From Palsa-504 sp963808615 (GTDB taxonomy: Bacteria; Actinomycetota; Actinomycetes; Streptosporangiales; Streptosporangiaceae), in the NCBI GenBank assembly GCA_963808615.1, contig CAWEGV010000012.1, positions 1,054,001-1,118,000 on the forward strand: a stretch of DNA of 64,000 bases. Reading direction: 5' to 3'. The notes beneath the pieces are model-generated. The model worked only from the letters and a program-made list of their open reading frames with translations. It did no database searches and had not been told where the DNA came from. The first letter of the stretch is position 1. The number at the start of each line of letters is the position of its first letter. Of the stretch, positions 46,706 to 54,689 are shown one piece after another. Both the position numbers and the translations under genes were made by a program.

Positions 46706-47011
46706 GTGATGATTGTTCACGGGCGTATCGCCGGGCCGGGACGCCCGGGCGGCGGCCATGAGGGCAGGTCCTGCCTGGCGTCGGGGCCGGTACGGATGGT
46801 GCATAGGTCAGCGGGCCAGTCTGGTTGTTCCCACTGCCGGGCAGGGGGCTACGGTTTCATCGCTGTGGAGGGCGGCCCGGACGTTTTCGTGCATTCCAGC
46901 GCGATCACCGGCGGCGGCTCCCGCAGCCTGGAGGAGGGGCAGAAGGTCGAGTTCGACATCACCCAGGGCCAGAAGGGACCCCAGGCGGAGAACGTCAGGG
47001 TCATCGGCTAA
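46706..47011 (+). pseudogene. Cold-shock protein with destroyed N-terminus
   Basis: The C-terminal two thirds are a good CSP: GGYGFIAVEGGPDVFVHSSA, ITGGGSRSLEEGQKVEFDIT and QGQKGPQAENVRVIG, with RNP1 and RNP2 intact. The first strand (MAxGTVKWFNxxKG) is not recognisable: the bases before GGCTACGG give VWLFPLPGR in another frame or an unrelated 45-residue extension in this one. Either degenerate or fused to new upstream sequence. Confidence 0.6.
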
Positions 47012-47160
47012 CGCACCTGACCACCTCCCTCGGGCGCGGGCGATCCCCCCGGCCCGGCGCGGTGATGTCCGCCCGGCCGCCACACCCGGCCGGCGCTGGC
47101 CAGGTCAGGGACACAGCACCAGGGCGCGCTGCCGGGCCTGCCGTGTCATGCCTGGCCGTG

Positions 47161-47880
47161 TCAGCCCCGGTTCGTGATGAACAGCGCAATCGCCGCATAC
47201 TGGCACGTCGCGGCGGCGCAGACGCAGGCGTGGAAGACCTCGTGGTAGCCGAACACGGCCGGGTACGGGTCGGGCCGGCGCCGGTGGTAGCACAGCGCTC
47301 CGGCGGTGTACACCAGCCCGCCCGAGAGCATCAAGGCCCCCGCCGCCGCCCCGGCATGGATCCACACACCCGGCAGCGCCAGCACCGCGACCCAGCCCAG
47401 GCCGACGAACGCCGAGCCGGCCACCAGCTCCGGGGCGCCCATCCAGGCCAGGCGCAACGCAGCCGCGGCCACGGTCAGCGCCCACATCATGATCACGCAG
47501 GCCAGCCGGAAGGTACCGGACGTTGCCAGGAGGAAGGCGGGAGTGGCGGTGCCGGCGATGACCAGGAAGATCATCGTGTGGTCCAGGCGCTGCAGGCGCC
47601 GGTTCCACGCCGCCGTCCAGGTGCCGCGGTGATACAACGCGCTGATCCCGAACAGGGCGCTCACGCTGGCCGCGTAGATAGCCAGAGCCGTGATCCGCAC
47701 CGCGCCGTGGGCGCTGACCACCAGCAAGGTGCCCAGCACCAGCGACGCCCCGAACCACACCAGGTGCAACCAGCCACGCAGCACCGGCTTGGCGTAGTAG
47801 ACGCCACGGCGGCTGTCATAGGGCGCGCCCGCCGCCGGCGGCGGGGGAGGAGCCGCTGGGAGGGGGTTCATAGCCGTCAC
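47161..47880 (-). CDS. Hemolysin III / PAQR-family membrane protein
   Basis: 239 residues with seven hydrophobic segments. Characteristic patterns: RGWLHLVWFGASLVLGTLLV, SALFGISALYHRGTWTAAWN with the early Ser/His pair, RLQRLDHTMIFLVIAGTATP and, at the end, YHEVFHACVCAAATCQY with the HxxxH metal ligands of PAQR proteins. GTG 47880 has GGAGG 6-7 bases upstream; ATG 47871 is the alternative. Bacterial members are integral membrane proteins, with proposed hydrolase/receptor-like or pore activity. Confidence 0.8.
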   Translation of the reverse strand: MTAMNPLPAAPPPPPAAGAPYDSRRGVYYAKPVLRGWLHLVWFGASLVLGTLLVVSAHGAVRITALAIYAASVSALFGISALYHRGTWTAAWNRRLQRLDHTMIFLVIAGTATPAFLLATSGTFRLACVIMMWALTVAAAALRLAWMGAPELVAGSAFVGLGWVAVLALPGVWIHAGAAAGALMLSGGLVYTAGALCYHRRRPDPYPAVFGYHEVFHACVCAAATCQYAAIALFITNRG

Positions 47881-48067
47881 CGTCGACCTCCGCTTCCCGG
47901 CCGGATCTGGATGACCTCCAGTGCCATCAAGATGACCGCCCGCCCAGTGTCGCGCACACCCCGGCCCCGGCCCTGGCCGGCGCACACAGTGGCCGCCGCC
48001 GGTTCCGTGCACGCACAGCACCGGGCAGATACCTGACGATACCGGCGCGACGGAACGGAGATGATCG

Positions 48068-48319
48068 TTGCTCTTGCAGCACCTCCCGGGCGGTGAGGAC
48101 GTGGTGGTGGTGGAGGAGGACTATAACGCGCTGCACTGGCAGCATTACTGGAACTGCCAGCCGTGCAGCTATCCCGACCGGACTGGTGACCTGCGCAGCA
48201 TCGTGAAGGTCACGGACTTCTACTCAGCCCAGCAATGGCCCTCCACCGGCATGTACTACGACATGTTCCGGCCGTGGGGACACGAGCACGAACTGAGGCT
48301 TTCAAGATCAAGTGACTAA
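48068..48319 (+). pseudogene. LuxR-type regulator, sensor-domain fragment
   Basis: The frame reads LLQHLPGGEDVVVVEEDYNA, LHWQHYWNCQPCSYPDRTGD and LRSIVKVTDFYS, ending FRPWGHEHELRLSRSSD. This corresponds to the second half of the sensor domain in the fragment at 32152-32620 and to the family of actinobacterial LuxR regulators. The N-terminus and the helix-turn-helix are missing. Confidence 0.55.
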
Positions 48320-48518
48320 CCCAGTTATTCGGCTCCACCTGACAGCAGGCGAAGCGCGGCGTATCCAGACACCGGTGCGCCTCTGGCGTGCGCTAATCAG
48401 GCTCGATTCGACGGCGTCAGGCCTCTGGTCACTGGGAACAGCCGGATATGCCCGGATTCGGCCGCTGCGCGTCCCACTGTGGCGGTCCCGGGATCTCGTC
48501 GGTCGCGTGAAGAGCTGA

Positions 48519-48938
48519 CTAGCAGGCACGTGGCTTCGGCACGCCCGCATCGCGGCTTCCCGGGTGAGTGGGTGCGCCGATGGCCTCCGGCGCGCTGGCG
48601 AAGATCTCGAACCGCGAGTCGAGGCCAGTGAGGCGGAGCACCGCGGCTACCAGGGGCGCGGGGGCAGCCAGGCGCAGGACGCCGCCCAGCAGGCTTGCGC
48701 GGCGGCTGGCGCCGACCAGCACGGCAAGCCCGCTGGCGTCGCAGAAGGTCACCCCGGACAGCTCGATGACGATCCGGCTGGCACCCGGCCGCAACAGGTC
48801 AAGGAGCCGCTCACGCAATACCGGTGCGGACGCGATGTCGAGTTCGCCGCTGATCGTTACGACGGTATAACCATCCTGACTGCGGACGGAAAGCGCAGGG
48901 TCAGGAAGGAATTGATCGATTTCATGCGGCGCCGTCAT
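48519..48938 (-). CDS. STAS-domain anti-anti-sigma factor, intact copy
   Basis: 139 residues from ATG 48938: MTAPHEIDQFLPDPALSVRS, VTISGELDIASAPVLRERLL, IVIELSGVTFCDASGLAVLV (phospho-acceptor Ser in DASGL) and GGVLRLAAPAPLVAAVLRLT. It is the intact paralogue of the broken copy at 40993-41399. The frame is open to 49100 and the extension is conserved, so an upstream start is possible. It is divergent from the cold-shock gene at 49349 across about 300-400 conserved bases, which may act as a bidirectional control region. Confidence 0.8.
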   Translation of the reverse strand: MTAPHEIDQFLPDPALSVRSQDGYTVVTISGELDIASAPVLRERLLDLLRPGASRIVIELSGVTFCDASGLAVLVGASRRASLLGGVLRLAAPAPLVAAVLRLTGLDSRFEIFASAPEAIGAPTHPGSRDAGVPKPRAC

Positions 48939-49159
48939 CGGTCGCCCATCTTGGTTCCTGGCAGAACCAGGTCGTCGTGCGCCCTGGGCGGCGCTGACGT
49001 GACTGTCGGCGCGCGAGGAGCCCCAGGCCTGACCTACATTATCCTCCGTAGCCCGTATGCTGCCGCGCCCCGGCACTGACACCGGGGCTGATCGCGTCAT
49101 CAGCTACGACAGTGGCTGTCCTTGCCCGTCTCCTCCCGCCACTTACAGCACTCCGTTGG

Positions 49160-49218
49160 GGCGCCGGCCGCGACATGGTATTAAATGATGCTGGTTGTTG
49201 TCGAAGTTCGTGTCCGTG
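49160..49218 (-). repeat. Dispersed GACACG..CACGAACTT element, copy 3
   Basis: On the minus strand: GGACACGAACTTCGACAAC, AACCAGCATCATTTAATACC and ATGTCGCGGCCGG. It lies between STAS (minus) and CSP (plus), in the same relative position and orientation as the 40.7 kb copy. Confidence 0.7.
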
Positions 49219-49348
49219 CAACAGCGCCTGCGAAGTTCTGACTGCGGGCGCCGTCGATTCCCAGGCCCGGCCCGGGAGGGACAGGCGGTCGCTACAGCCC
49301 GGGATGCACCCCCGTGCATCTCGATGCCCGCCTTGGCAGGAGAGCACA

Positions 49349-49552
49349 ATGGCTCAGGGAACAGTGAAGTGGTTCAACGCGGACAAGGGCTACGGTTTCA
49401 TCGCCCCCGACGATGGCACGTCGGACGTCTTCGTGCACCACTCCGCCATTGAGGCTGACGGCTACCGCAGCCTCCAGGACAACCAGCGCGTCGAGTACAC
49501 CGTCACCCAGGGCGCCAAGGGCCCGCAGGCCGAACAGGTACGCCCGATCTGA
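49349..49552 (+). CDS. CspA-like cold-shock protein, canonical copy
   Basis: 67 residues with the standard core GTVKWFNADKGYGFIAPDDG (RNP1 KGYGFI), DVFVHHSAIE (RNP2) and VEYTVTQGAKGPQAEQVRPI. Single-stranded RNA/DNA-binding OB fold; acts as an RNA chaperone in the cytosol. ATG 49349 follows AGGAGAGCAC. It is divergent from the intact STAS gene. Confidence 0.9.
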   Translation: MAQGTVKWFNADKGYGFIAPDDGTSDVFVHHSAIEADGYRSLQDNQRVEYTVTQGAKGPQAEQVRPI

Positions 49553-49750
49553 CCCGGCTGCGCAGGACACCCGGGATGGCTATGAACCCCGAGCTACCAT
49601 GCCGGGTGCCTGCACGCCTGAGACACCGGCGGCCGGGGCCCGGGATCGCTGCGCGCTCCGGTCGGCTCGCCAGCCAACTGCGCGATCGCCAGACTCCCGG
49701 ATGGTGCGCTTCCAGCGGGGGGCCCGGAATGCAGGACATGGAGGGTGAGT

Positions 49751-50005
49751 GTGAATGACTTCTACGGAATCCCGGCGGGGACGATCCCCGGCTTCGCCGA
49801 GGCAGGCGGCGGGAACTTCATGGGCGTACAGGGACTGCCGGACCGCACCGTGCAGAACATGGTCACGTTCATGGGCAGGCTACGTCGCATGCACGCGCAA
49901 GACCCGCTGGCGTTCGAGGTGTGCGTACGGCACGTCGCCTCCGTAATCGAGGACCAGCGCCGCATGGAAAGTCGGACTGACCCGCGGGATGACCGCGCTC
50001 CTTGA
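49751..50005 (+). CDS. Hypothetical 84-residue protein
   Basis: GTG 49751 follows GGAGG at 49741-49745; GTG 49745 is too close to that site. The sequence VNDFYGIPAGTIPGFAEAGG, NFMGVQGLPDRTVQNMVTFM and FEVCVRHVASVIEDQRRM is soluble and helical at its end. No recognised family. It lies between a cold-shock gene and the intact winged-helix pair. Confidence 0.55.
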   Translation: MNDFYGIPAGTIPGFAEAGGGNFMGVQGLPDRTVQNMVTFMGRLRRMHAQDPLAFEVCVRHVASVIEDQRRMESRTDPRDDRAP

Positions 50006-50166
50006 CCTTCAGCTACTGCCGGACCAGGACGTCCGTGCCGCAATCGGCCTCGCCGGTGATCGCGCAGCCGGTCAGTGCGGCAGCCGGACAGAACGGTGAT
50101 CGCCCAGCTGGCTCTGGCTGAGCTCGCCCACCAGGCCGCGGCACCGCGGCCCGCCGGATGCCGTCG

Positions 50167-50559
50167 TCATAGTCGAGGCGGCGACCACAATATCCCGGGA
50201 GCGGACGATCCCGGCACCACCTGTTCCGCCGCGGTCGCTGGCCGCCCTGGTCGTAACCGGGGACCAGTGCTGTCCGCCGTCGCGTCGGTGCCGGTCAGGA
50301 GGGCCAGCACTTCCCCGACGGTGCGTTCCCGGACGGTGGGTTCCGGCAGCGGGAGGTGCGCCTGGACGTGGTAGCGGTTGCGGCGGCCGTCCTTCTCCTT
50401 GACCACATATCCGGCCTCGACCAGGTCCGTGACGATGCCGAAGGCGCTGCGCTCGGTGATGCCCAGGCTGGCCGCGATGTCCCGCAGGCGCACCCCCGGG
50501 TCATGGGCGACCAGCAGCAGAACCCGCGCATGGGCAGTCAGGAAGGTCCAGCTCGCCAC
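50167..50559 (-). CDS. Winged-helix (MarR/ArsR-like) regulator, intact copy
   Basis: 130 residues. ASWTFLTAHARVLLLVAHDP leads into the helix-turn-helix VRLRDIAASLGITERSAFGI, recognition helix VTDLVEAGYVVKE, wing KDGRRNRYHVQAHLPLPEPT and a helical VGEVLALLTGTD, with a Pro/Ala-rich tail. Such proteins bind palindromic operators as dimers. A perfect inverted repeat lies 26 bases upstream of its GTG start. It is divergent from a copy of the AHDAR microprotein. Two decayed paralogues are at 36714-37160 and 38055-38370. Confidence 0.75.
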   Translation of the reverse strand: MASWTFLTAHARVLLLVAHDPGVRLRDIAASLGITERSAFGIVTDLVEAGYVVKEKDGRRNRYHVQAHLPLPEPTVRERTVGEVLALLTGTDATADSTGPRLRPGRPATAAEQVVPGSSAPGILWSPPRL

Positions 50560-50584
50560 GCTGGCAGGTTACCAGATTCCGGAA

Positions 50585-50600
50585 AATACTTGCTAGTATT
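50585..50600. promoter_or_regulatory. Inverted repeat between winged-helix gene and microprotein
   Basis: AATACT-TGCT-AGTATT is a perfect 6+6 palindrome within a conserved element (GATTCCGGAAAATACTTGC and following bases) that also carries two ATTCCGG words. The two decayed regulator copies keep the element but not the perfect arms. Candidate operator of the regulator. Confidence 0.5.
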
Positions 50601-50692
50601 CCGGTGCCAGCGTAGGTTGGGACCAGGTACCGGACGTCAGTTGCCCACGACGGCCAGCTTCCCGGGCTACCGGAGGAGCGCATGAACAGGGC

Positions 50693-50824
50693 GTGATGAC
50701 CATCATAGTCCGCGCTCATGACGCTCGCGGCGCCATGCATCGCATCATCCGGCCGGTACTTGATGGTCGCCGCCGGGCCACGGATCCTGGCCCGGCGGCG
50801 TGCCATGATGACCAACGGAGTTAG
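50693..50824 (+). CDS. Microprotein copy 3 of the AHDAR family, altered
   Basis: The homologous frame starts at GTG 50693 (or ATG 50696) and gives VMTIIVRAHDARGAMHRIIR then PVLDGRRRATDPGPAACHDD, ending at TAG 50824. The expected ATG at 50682, with GGAGGAG upstream, is out of frame because one base is missing in its third codon relative to copy 1, so it terminates after four codons. The C-terminus differs from the other copies. Confidence 0.4.
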   Translation: MMTIIVRAHDARGAMHRIIRPVLDGRRRATDPGPAACHDDQRS

Positions 50825-51236
50825 CGCGGTTGCAGACGCGTCCGTCAGCAGGGCGCAGCCGCCAGCACTCCGGGACGTCCATCCGGCCTGAAGACCCAGT
50901 CGCGCCACGTGGTGCCAGACGGACGCGACCGCGACACGAGATCTCTCAGAGCCTCGTCAGCCTGGCAAACGGCGGCAAGATCCGCACCGACCGCACCGGC
51001 GCAGGAGGCGACACGGGCAGTGGCGTCTGGTATTCGCCCGGGCTTCCACCGCGGTCCGTTCGGCGGAATGGAACCCTGGAACGGCCGGAACGAGATGCGC
51101 GGCACGGTCAGCCTCCCGGCCTTGGAATTCTGGGCTATCGTGGTCATGCGTTCCTGCGCGAGGCCGTAGCGGACGCTCAGCCATCGCCCGGGACGTCGGC
51201 GGGCCATGCAGGCCGCTAGCCAGCCTCGGGATTCTC

Positions 51237-52265
51237 ATGGAGTTCTCGTCGTGCCCCGCGGCGCCGTTCCGGCACCTTCAGCGACTAACCGATACCATCG
51301 CCGCGGTTGCGCGCACTGACGGGATCATGCCCCGGCATGGTGACGGCTACCGCGTAGAGGACGCTGCCCGCGGCCTGGTGGTGGTATGCCGCCAGCCGTC
51401 GCCGTCCGCCGAGCTCATCACCCTCGGCCGCCGCTACCTCTACTTCCTCATGCAGGCTCAGGCGGCGGACGGGAAGTTCCGCGGCCACCTCGGCGACGAC
51501 CGCCGCTGGCGCGGTCGGCCCGAAGCGCGGGATGCCTGGGGCCAGTCCCTGTGGGCCCTGGGCACCGCCGCGGCGCGGGGTCCCACCGCAGGGATCCGCG
51601 AGGAGGCCCGGGCCCGGTTCGACGCGAGCGCGGTGGTGGGTTCCCCGTACCCGCACTCCATGGCGTTCGCGGCGCTCGGTGCCGCCGAGATACTCGAGCG
51701 ATGGCCCGGCCATCCCGGCGCGCTGTCGCTGCTCGCCGTCACAGGCACCGTCATCGGCGAGCCGCCCGCCGACGCCGCGTGGCCGTGGCCGTCCGCCAGG
51801 CTCAGCTACGCGAACGCGACGATCGCCGAGGCCGTCATCGTGGCCGGCCAGAAACTCGGCCGCGGTCATCTCCTGCGCAACGGCCTGCGCATGCTCGGCT
51901 GGCTGCTGGCCGCCGAGACCCGCAACGGCCACCTGTCGGTGGTGCCGGCCGGGGGGTGGGGCCGCGGCGAGGGACGCCCGGCGTTTGATCAGCACCCGGT
52001 CGAGGTGGCGGCGCTCGCGGACGCCTGCGCGCGGGCGGCGGCCGTGACCGGCGACAGCACCTGGCTGACCGGCGTGGAGATGAGCATCACGTGGCTGCTC
52101 GGCGACAACGACGCCGGGGTTCCGATGCTCGATGAACGGACCGGCGGGTGCAGCAACGCCCTCGGCCGCATCAGCCGCAGCCGAAACCAGGGCGCAGAAG
52201 CGACGCTGGCGATGATCTCCGTGCTCCAGCAGGGCCGCCGGCTGGACGCCGCGGCCGTCCGGTGA
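51237..52265 (+). CDS. Alpha/alpha-toroid (six-hairpin-glycosidase-like) protein
   Basis: 342 residues of repeated helical hairpins: GYRVEDAARGLVVVCRQPSP, LGRRYLYFLMQAQAADGKFR, DAWGQSLWALGTAAARGPTA, PYPHSMAFAALGAAEILERW, RLSYANATIAEAVIVAGQKL, RNGLRMLGWLLAAETRNGHL, FDQHPVEVAALADACARAAA and NQGAEATLAMISVLQQGRRL. Actinobacterial relatives are often encoded next to GT4 glycosyltransferases and annotated as glycosyltransferase-associated or glycosidase-like; activity is unproven. An intact paralogue of 43132-43905. It is cytosolic, with no signal peptide. Confidence 0.75.
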   Translation: MEFSSCPAAPFRHLQRLTDTIAAVARTDGIMPRHGDGYRVEDAARGLVVVCRQPSPSAELITLGRRYLYFLMQAQAADGKFRGHLGDDRRWRGRPEARDAWGQSLWALGTAAARGPTAGIREEARARFDASAVVGSPYPHSMAFAALGAAEILERWPGHPGALSLLAVTGTVIGEPPADAAWPWPSARLSYANATIAEAVIVAGQKLGRGHLLRNGLRMLGWLLAAETRNGHLSVVPAGGWGRGEGRPAFDQHPVEVAALADACARAAAVTGDSTWLTGVEMSITWLLGDNDAGVPMLDERTGGCSNALGRISRSRNQGAEATLAMISVLQQGRRLDAAAVR

Positions 52266-52289
52266 TCGACAGCCCGCGGTCCGGGACAT

Positions 52290-52424
52290 GCGGTAGTGTG
52301 AAGGCGCAAACGGCCAGGGCGTTGCCGTTACGGCATGCCGGTCGTGTCTCGCTCAACTGAGCGGACTGGTTTCCACGGATGTGGTGGCCTCGACAATGCG
52401 GCCACCCGATCCCGAAGGGACCCT
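52290..52424 (+). promoter_or_regulatory. Conserved promoter and 5' leader of DEAD-box helicase, copy B
   Basis: A TAGTGT -10-like box in GCGGTAGTGTGAAGG (about 52293-52298) matches the TAGGGT box of copy A. The leader has ATGCCGGTCGTGTCTCGCTC, hairpin CGCTC-AACT-GAGCG (52350-52363), CTGGTTTCCACGGATGTGG and CGACAATGCGGCCAC, aligned to copy A throughout. Confidence 0.55.
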
Positions 52425-53759
52425 TTGACTATCCTGCTGCAAGAGAAGCCTGGCCCAGCGCGGCCCGATGTCCACGGCCTTCCAGCCACCTTCGGCTCGC
52501 TCGGCGTCCCGGCGCCGCTCGTCGTGACGCTCGATGCGGCTGGCATCACCGTGCCGTTCCCGATTCAGGCCGCTACGCTGCCCGACGCCCTCGCCGGGCG
52601 CGACATTCTCGGGCAAGGCCGCACCGGTTCCGGTAAGACGCTCGGCTATTCGCTCCCGCTCGTCGCGCGGCTCGCCGACGGCCATACCATGGCATGCCGC
52701 CCGCGCGGCCTGGTGCTCTTGCCGACACGCGAACTTGCCAGCCAGGTCCGGGAGGTTCTGCTGCCGCTGGCCCGGGCCGTGGGCCTCAGTGTCACGGCGG
52801 TGTTCGGGGGCATAGCGCAAAGACCACAGGTGGCCGCCCTGCGTGACCGTGCGGACATCGTCGTCGCCTGCCCGGGGCGGCTCGCCGACCTCATCGAACA
52901 GGGCCATTGCCACCTGGGTGACGTCGAGGTTACCGTGCTCGACGAGGCGGATCACATGGCCGACCTCGGGTTCCTGCCCGTGGTGCGGCGCCTCCTCGAG
53001 GCCACGCCGACCGACGGCCAGCGGATGCTCTCTTCGGCGACACTCGACACCGCGGTCAACGTTCTGGCGCGGCGCTTCCTGAACGAGCCCGCGCGGCACG
53101 CCGTTGACTCGGCCGCGCCGCCCGCCCAGATCGGCCATCACCTGCTCACCGTCAGCCCCGCGGACCGGCTAGCCGTTATCTGCGCGCTGGCGGGCGGCCG
53201 CAACCGGTCGCTGGTCTTCACCCGGACCAGGTACGGCGCCCGCAAGCTCGCCCGGCAGCTCGCCCAGGCGGGAGTGCCGGCCGTCGACCTGCACGGCGAC
53301 CTGCCGCAAAACGCCCGCACCCGGAACCTGGCGTCGTTCTCCTCCGGCGCGGTCCGCGTCATGGTCGCGACCGACATCGCCGCCCGCGGCATCCACGTCG
53401 ACGGCATCGGCCTGGTCATCCACGCGGATTCGCCGACCGAGCACAAGGCCTACATACACCGGGCCGGGCGCACCGCCCGCGCGGGCGCCGCCGGCGTGGT
53501 GATCACCCTGCAGACCCCGGCCCAGGGCAGCGAGGTACGCCGCCTCATGCGCCGCGCGGGCGTGGTCCCCCACGTCGTGACGGCCGGCCCGCACTCACCG
53601 GTACTCCGGTCCATTACCGGGCCGTCCGTTGAACGGGTCATGCCGGCGTCACGACGCCCCGGCGAGGGCCGGCCCCTGGCGACAGGCAACGCCACCGGAC
53701 CGGGCGCGGCCGCGGTTTCAGCCAGGTCCGGCGGCCACCGGCGGCACCGCAGGCGATGA
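52425..53759 (+). CDS. DEAD-box RNA helicase, copy B
   Basis: About 444 residues from TTG 52425 (GAAGGG upstream), the position equivalent to the TTG of copy A. Motifs: Q VPFPIQAATLP, I GRTGSGKT, Ia PTRELASQ, II TVLDEADHMADLGF, III SSATLD (Ser instead of the usual FSAT context), V MVATDIAARGIHVDGI and VI HRAGRTARAG. The C-terminus is basic (ARSGGHRRHRRR). A cold-shock protein gene follows 70 bases downstream, so the two may be co-transcribed. Confidence 0.85.
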   Translation: MTILLQEKPGPARPDVHGLPATFGSLGVPAPLVVTLDAAGITVPFPIQAATLPDALAGRDILGQGRTGSGKTLGYSLPLVARLADGHTMACRPRGLVLLPTRELASQVREVLLPLARAVGLSVTAVFGGIAQRPQVAALRDRADIVVACPGRLADLIEQGHCHLGDVEVTVLDEADHMADLGFLPVVRRLLEATPTDGQRMLSSATLDTAVNVLARRFLNEPARHAVDSAAPPAQIGHHLLTVSPADRLAVICALAGGRNRSLVFTRTRYGARKLARQLAQAGVPAVDLHGDLPQNARTRNLASFSSGAVRVMVATDIAARGIHVDGIGLVIHADSPTEHKAYIHRAGRTARAGAAGVVITLQTPAQGSEVRRLMRRAGVVPHVVTAGPHSPVLRSITGPSVERVMPASRRPGEGRPLATGNATGPGAAAVSARSGGHRRHRRR

Positions 53760-53829
53760 CCCGCTCGCAGCAGCCCGTCCGCACGCCCGCGTGCGGATCC
53801 CCAGATCGTTAACCTGAAGGAGAAAGCAG

Positions 53830-54033
53830 ATGGCCCTCGGAACCGTGAAGTGGTTCAACGCGAATAAGGGGTTCGGGTTCATAGCCCCCGATGACGGCGA
53901 CGCCGACGTGTTCGTGCATTACTCGGCGATCGAAACCAGCGGCTACCGCAGCCTGGAAGAAAACCAGAAGGTCGAGTACACCCTTACGCAAGGCCCTAAG
54001 GGCCCGCAAGCTGAGCAGGTGCACCCCGTCTGA
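53830..54033 (+). CDS. CspA-like cold-shock protein
   Basis: 67 residues: GTVKWFNANKGFGFIAPDDG (RNP1 KGFGFI), DVFVHYSAIETSGYRSLEEN (RNP2 VFVHY) and QKVEYTLTQGPKGPQAEQVH. ATG 53830 follows GAAGGAGAAAGC. All aromatic binding residues are present. It lies 70 bases downstream of helicase B; CSPs and DEAD-box helicases cooperate in remodelling cold-stabilised RNA. Confidence 0.9.
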   Translation: MALGTVKWFNANKGFGFIAPDDGDADVFVHYSAIETSGYRSLEENQKVEYTLTQGPKGPQAEQVHPV

Positions 54034-54293
54034 CATCGCGCCGCCCGCCCGCATCCCGCCACGGGGCTGGCGTACAGCGCGCTGAACCGGCGGTGACGGT
54101 GACCGATCCCGTCGCTCGTTCAGGCCATGGTGCACGTTCTTCCACGAGCGTGCTGCGGCTCCTGGCACGGCCGCCAGGGATACCGGGCAGCCGGGACGCC
54201 GCGATGACCGCCGGGGCGCATAAGTTCGTGCGGCAGCCCTGCAACCTGCCACGTGCTTGGCGGCCCGGCGGGAAGCGTCTAGGGTGCGTGACC

Positions 54294-54515
54294 ATGGCAG
54301 AGATCGTGCTGCGGGTCCGCCTCATCAGCGGCGACCAGATGGATGTCACTTACGACGAGGCGGGCGCCGCCGCGGGCGAGGTCGTGGAGCACATCATCTC
54401 GGCACTGGCACAAGATGACGGGACACTGCGCTGCCAGCACGGCGACCGGCTCATTGTGCTCTACGGCCGGGGCATCGCCAGTGTCGAGATAGCCCCGCGC
54501 GGCGCGGTCTTGTAG
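54294..54515 (+). CDS. Hypothetical 73-residue protein
   Basis: MAEIVLRVRLISGDQMDVTY, then DEAGAAAGEVVEHIISALAQ and GDRLIVLYGRGIASVEIAP. A small alternating beta/alpha protein with no signal or membrane segment; family not recognised. The preceding GTG-ACC could also be the start. It sits between a cold-shock gene and sigma factor B. Confidence 0.55.
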   Translation: MAEIVLRVRLISGDQMDVTYDEAGAAAGEVVEHIISALAQDDGTLRCQHGDRLIVLYGRGIASVEIAPRGAVL

Positions 54516-54689
54516 GCCGTGCCCGGGCGGGTTCAGCCGAGCGGTCCGGCGGGAACCAGGATCCGCCATGAGCCACCCCGTTCGGGCGTACGAGCCCGGT
54601 CGGTTGCTCTGCGCTCGGCGCCCACGTCCAACTGACCGCGGGCCAGCTGTCTGGATGACATGGCGCCCGATAACGTCCGAGCCGCCCCG

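Noticed and set aside
48292..48316. Resemblance of the dispersed GACACG..CACGAACT element to the GHEHEL codons of the LuxR fragment
   Set aside because: The match covers only about 17 bases and the flanks differ, so common origin is not supported.
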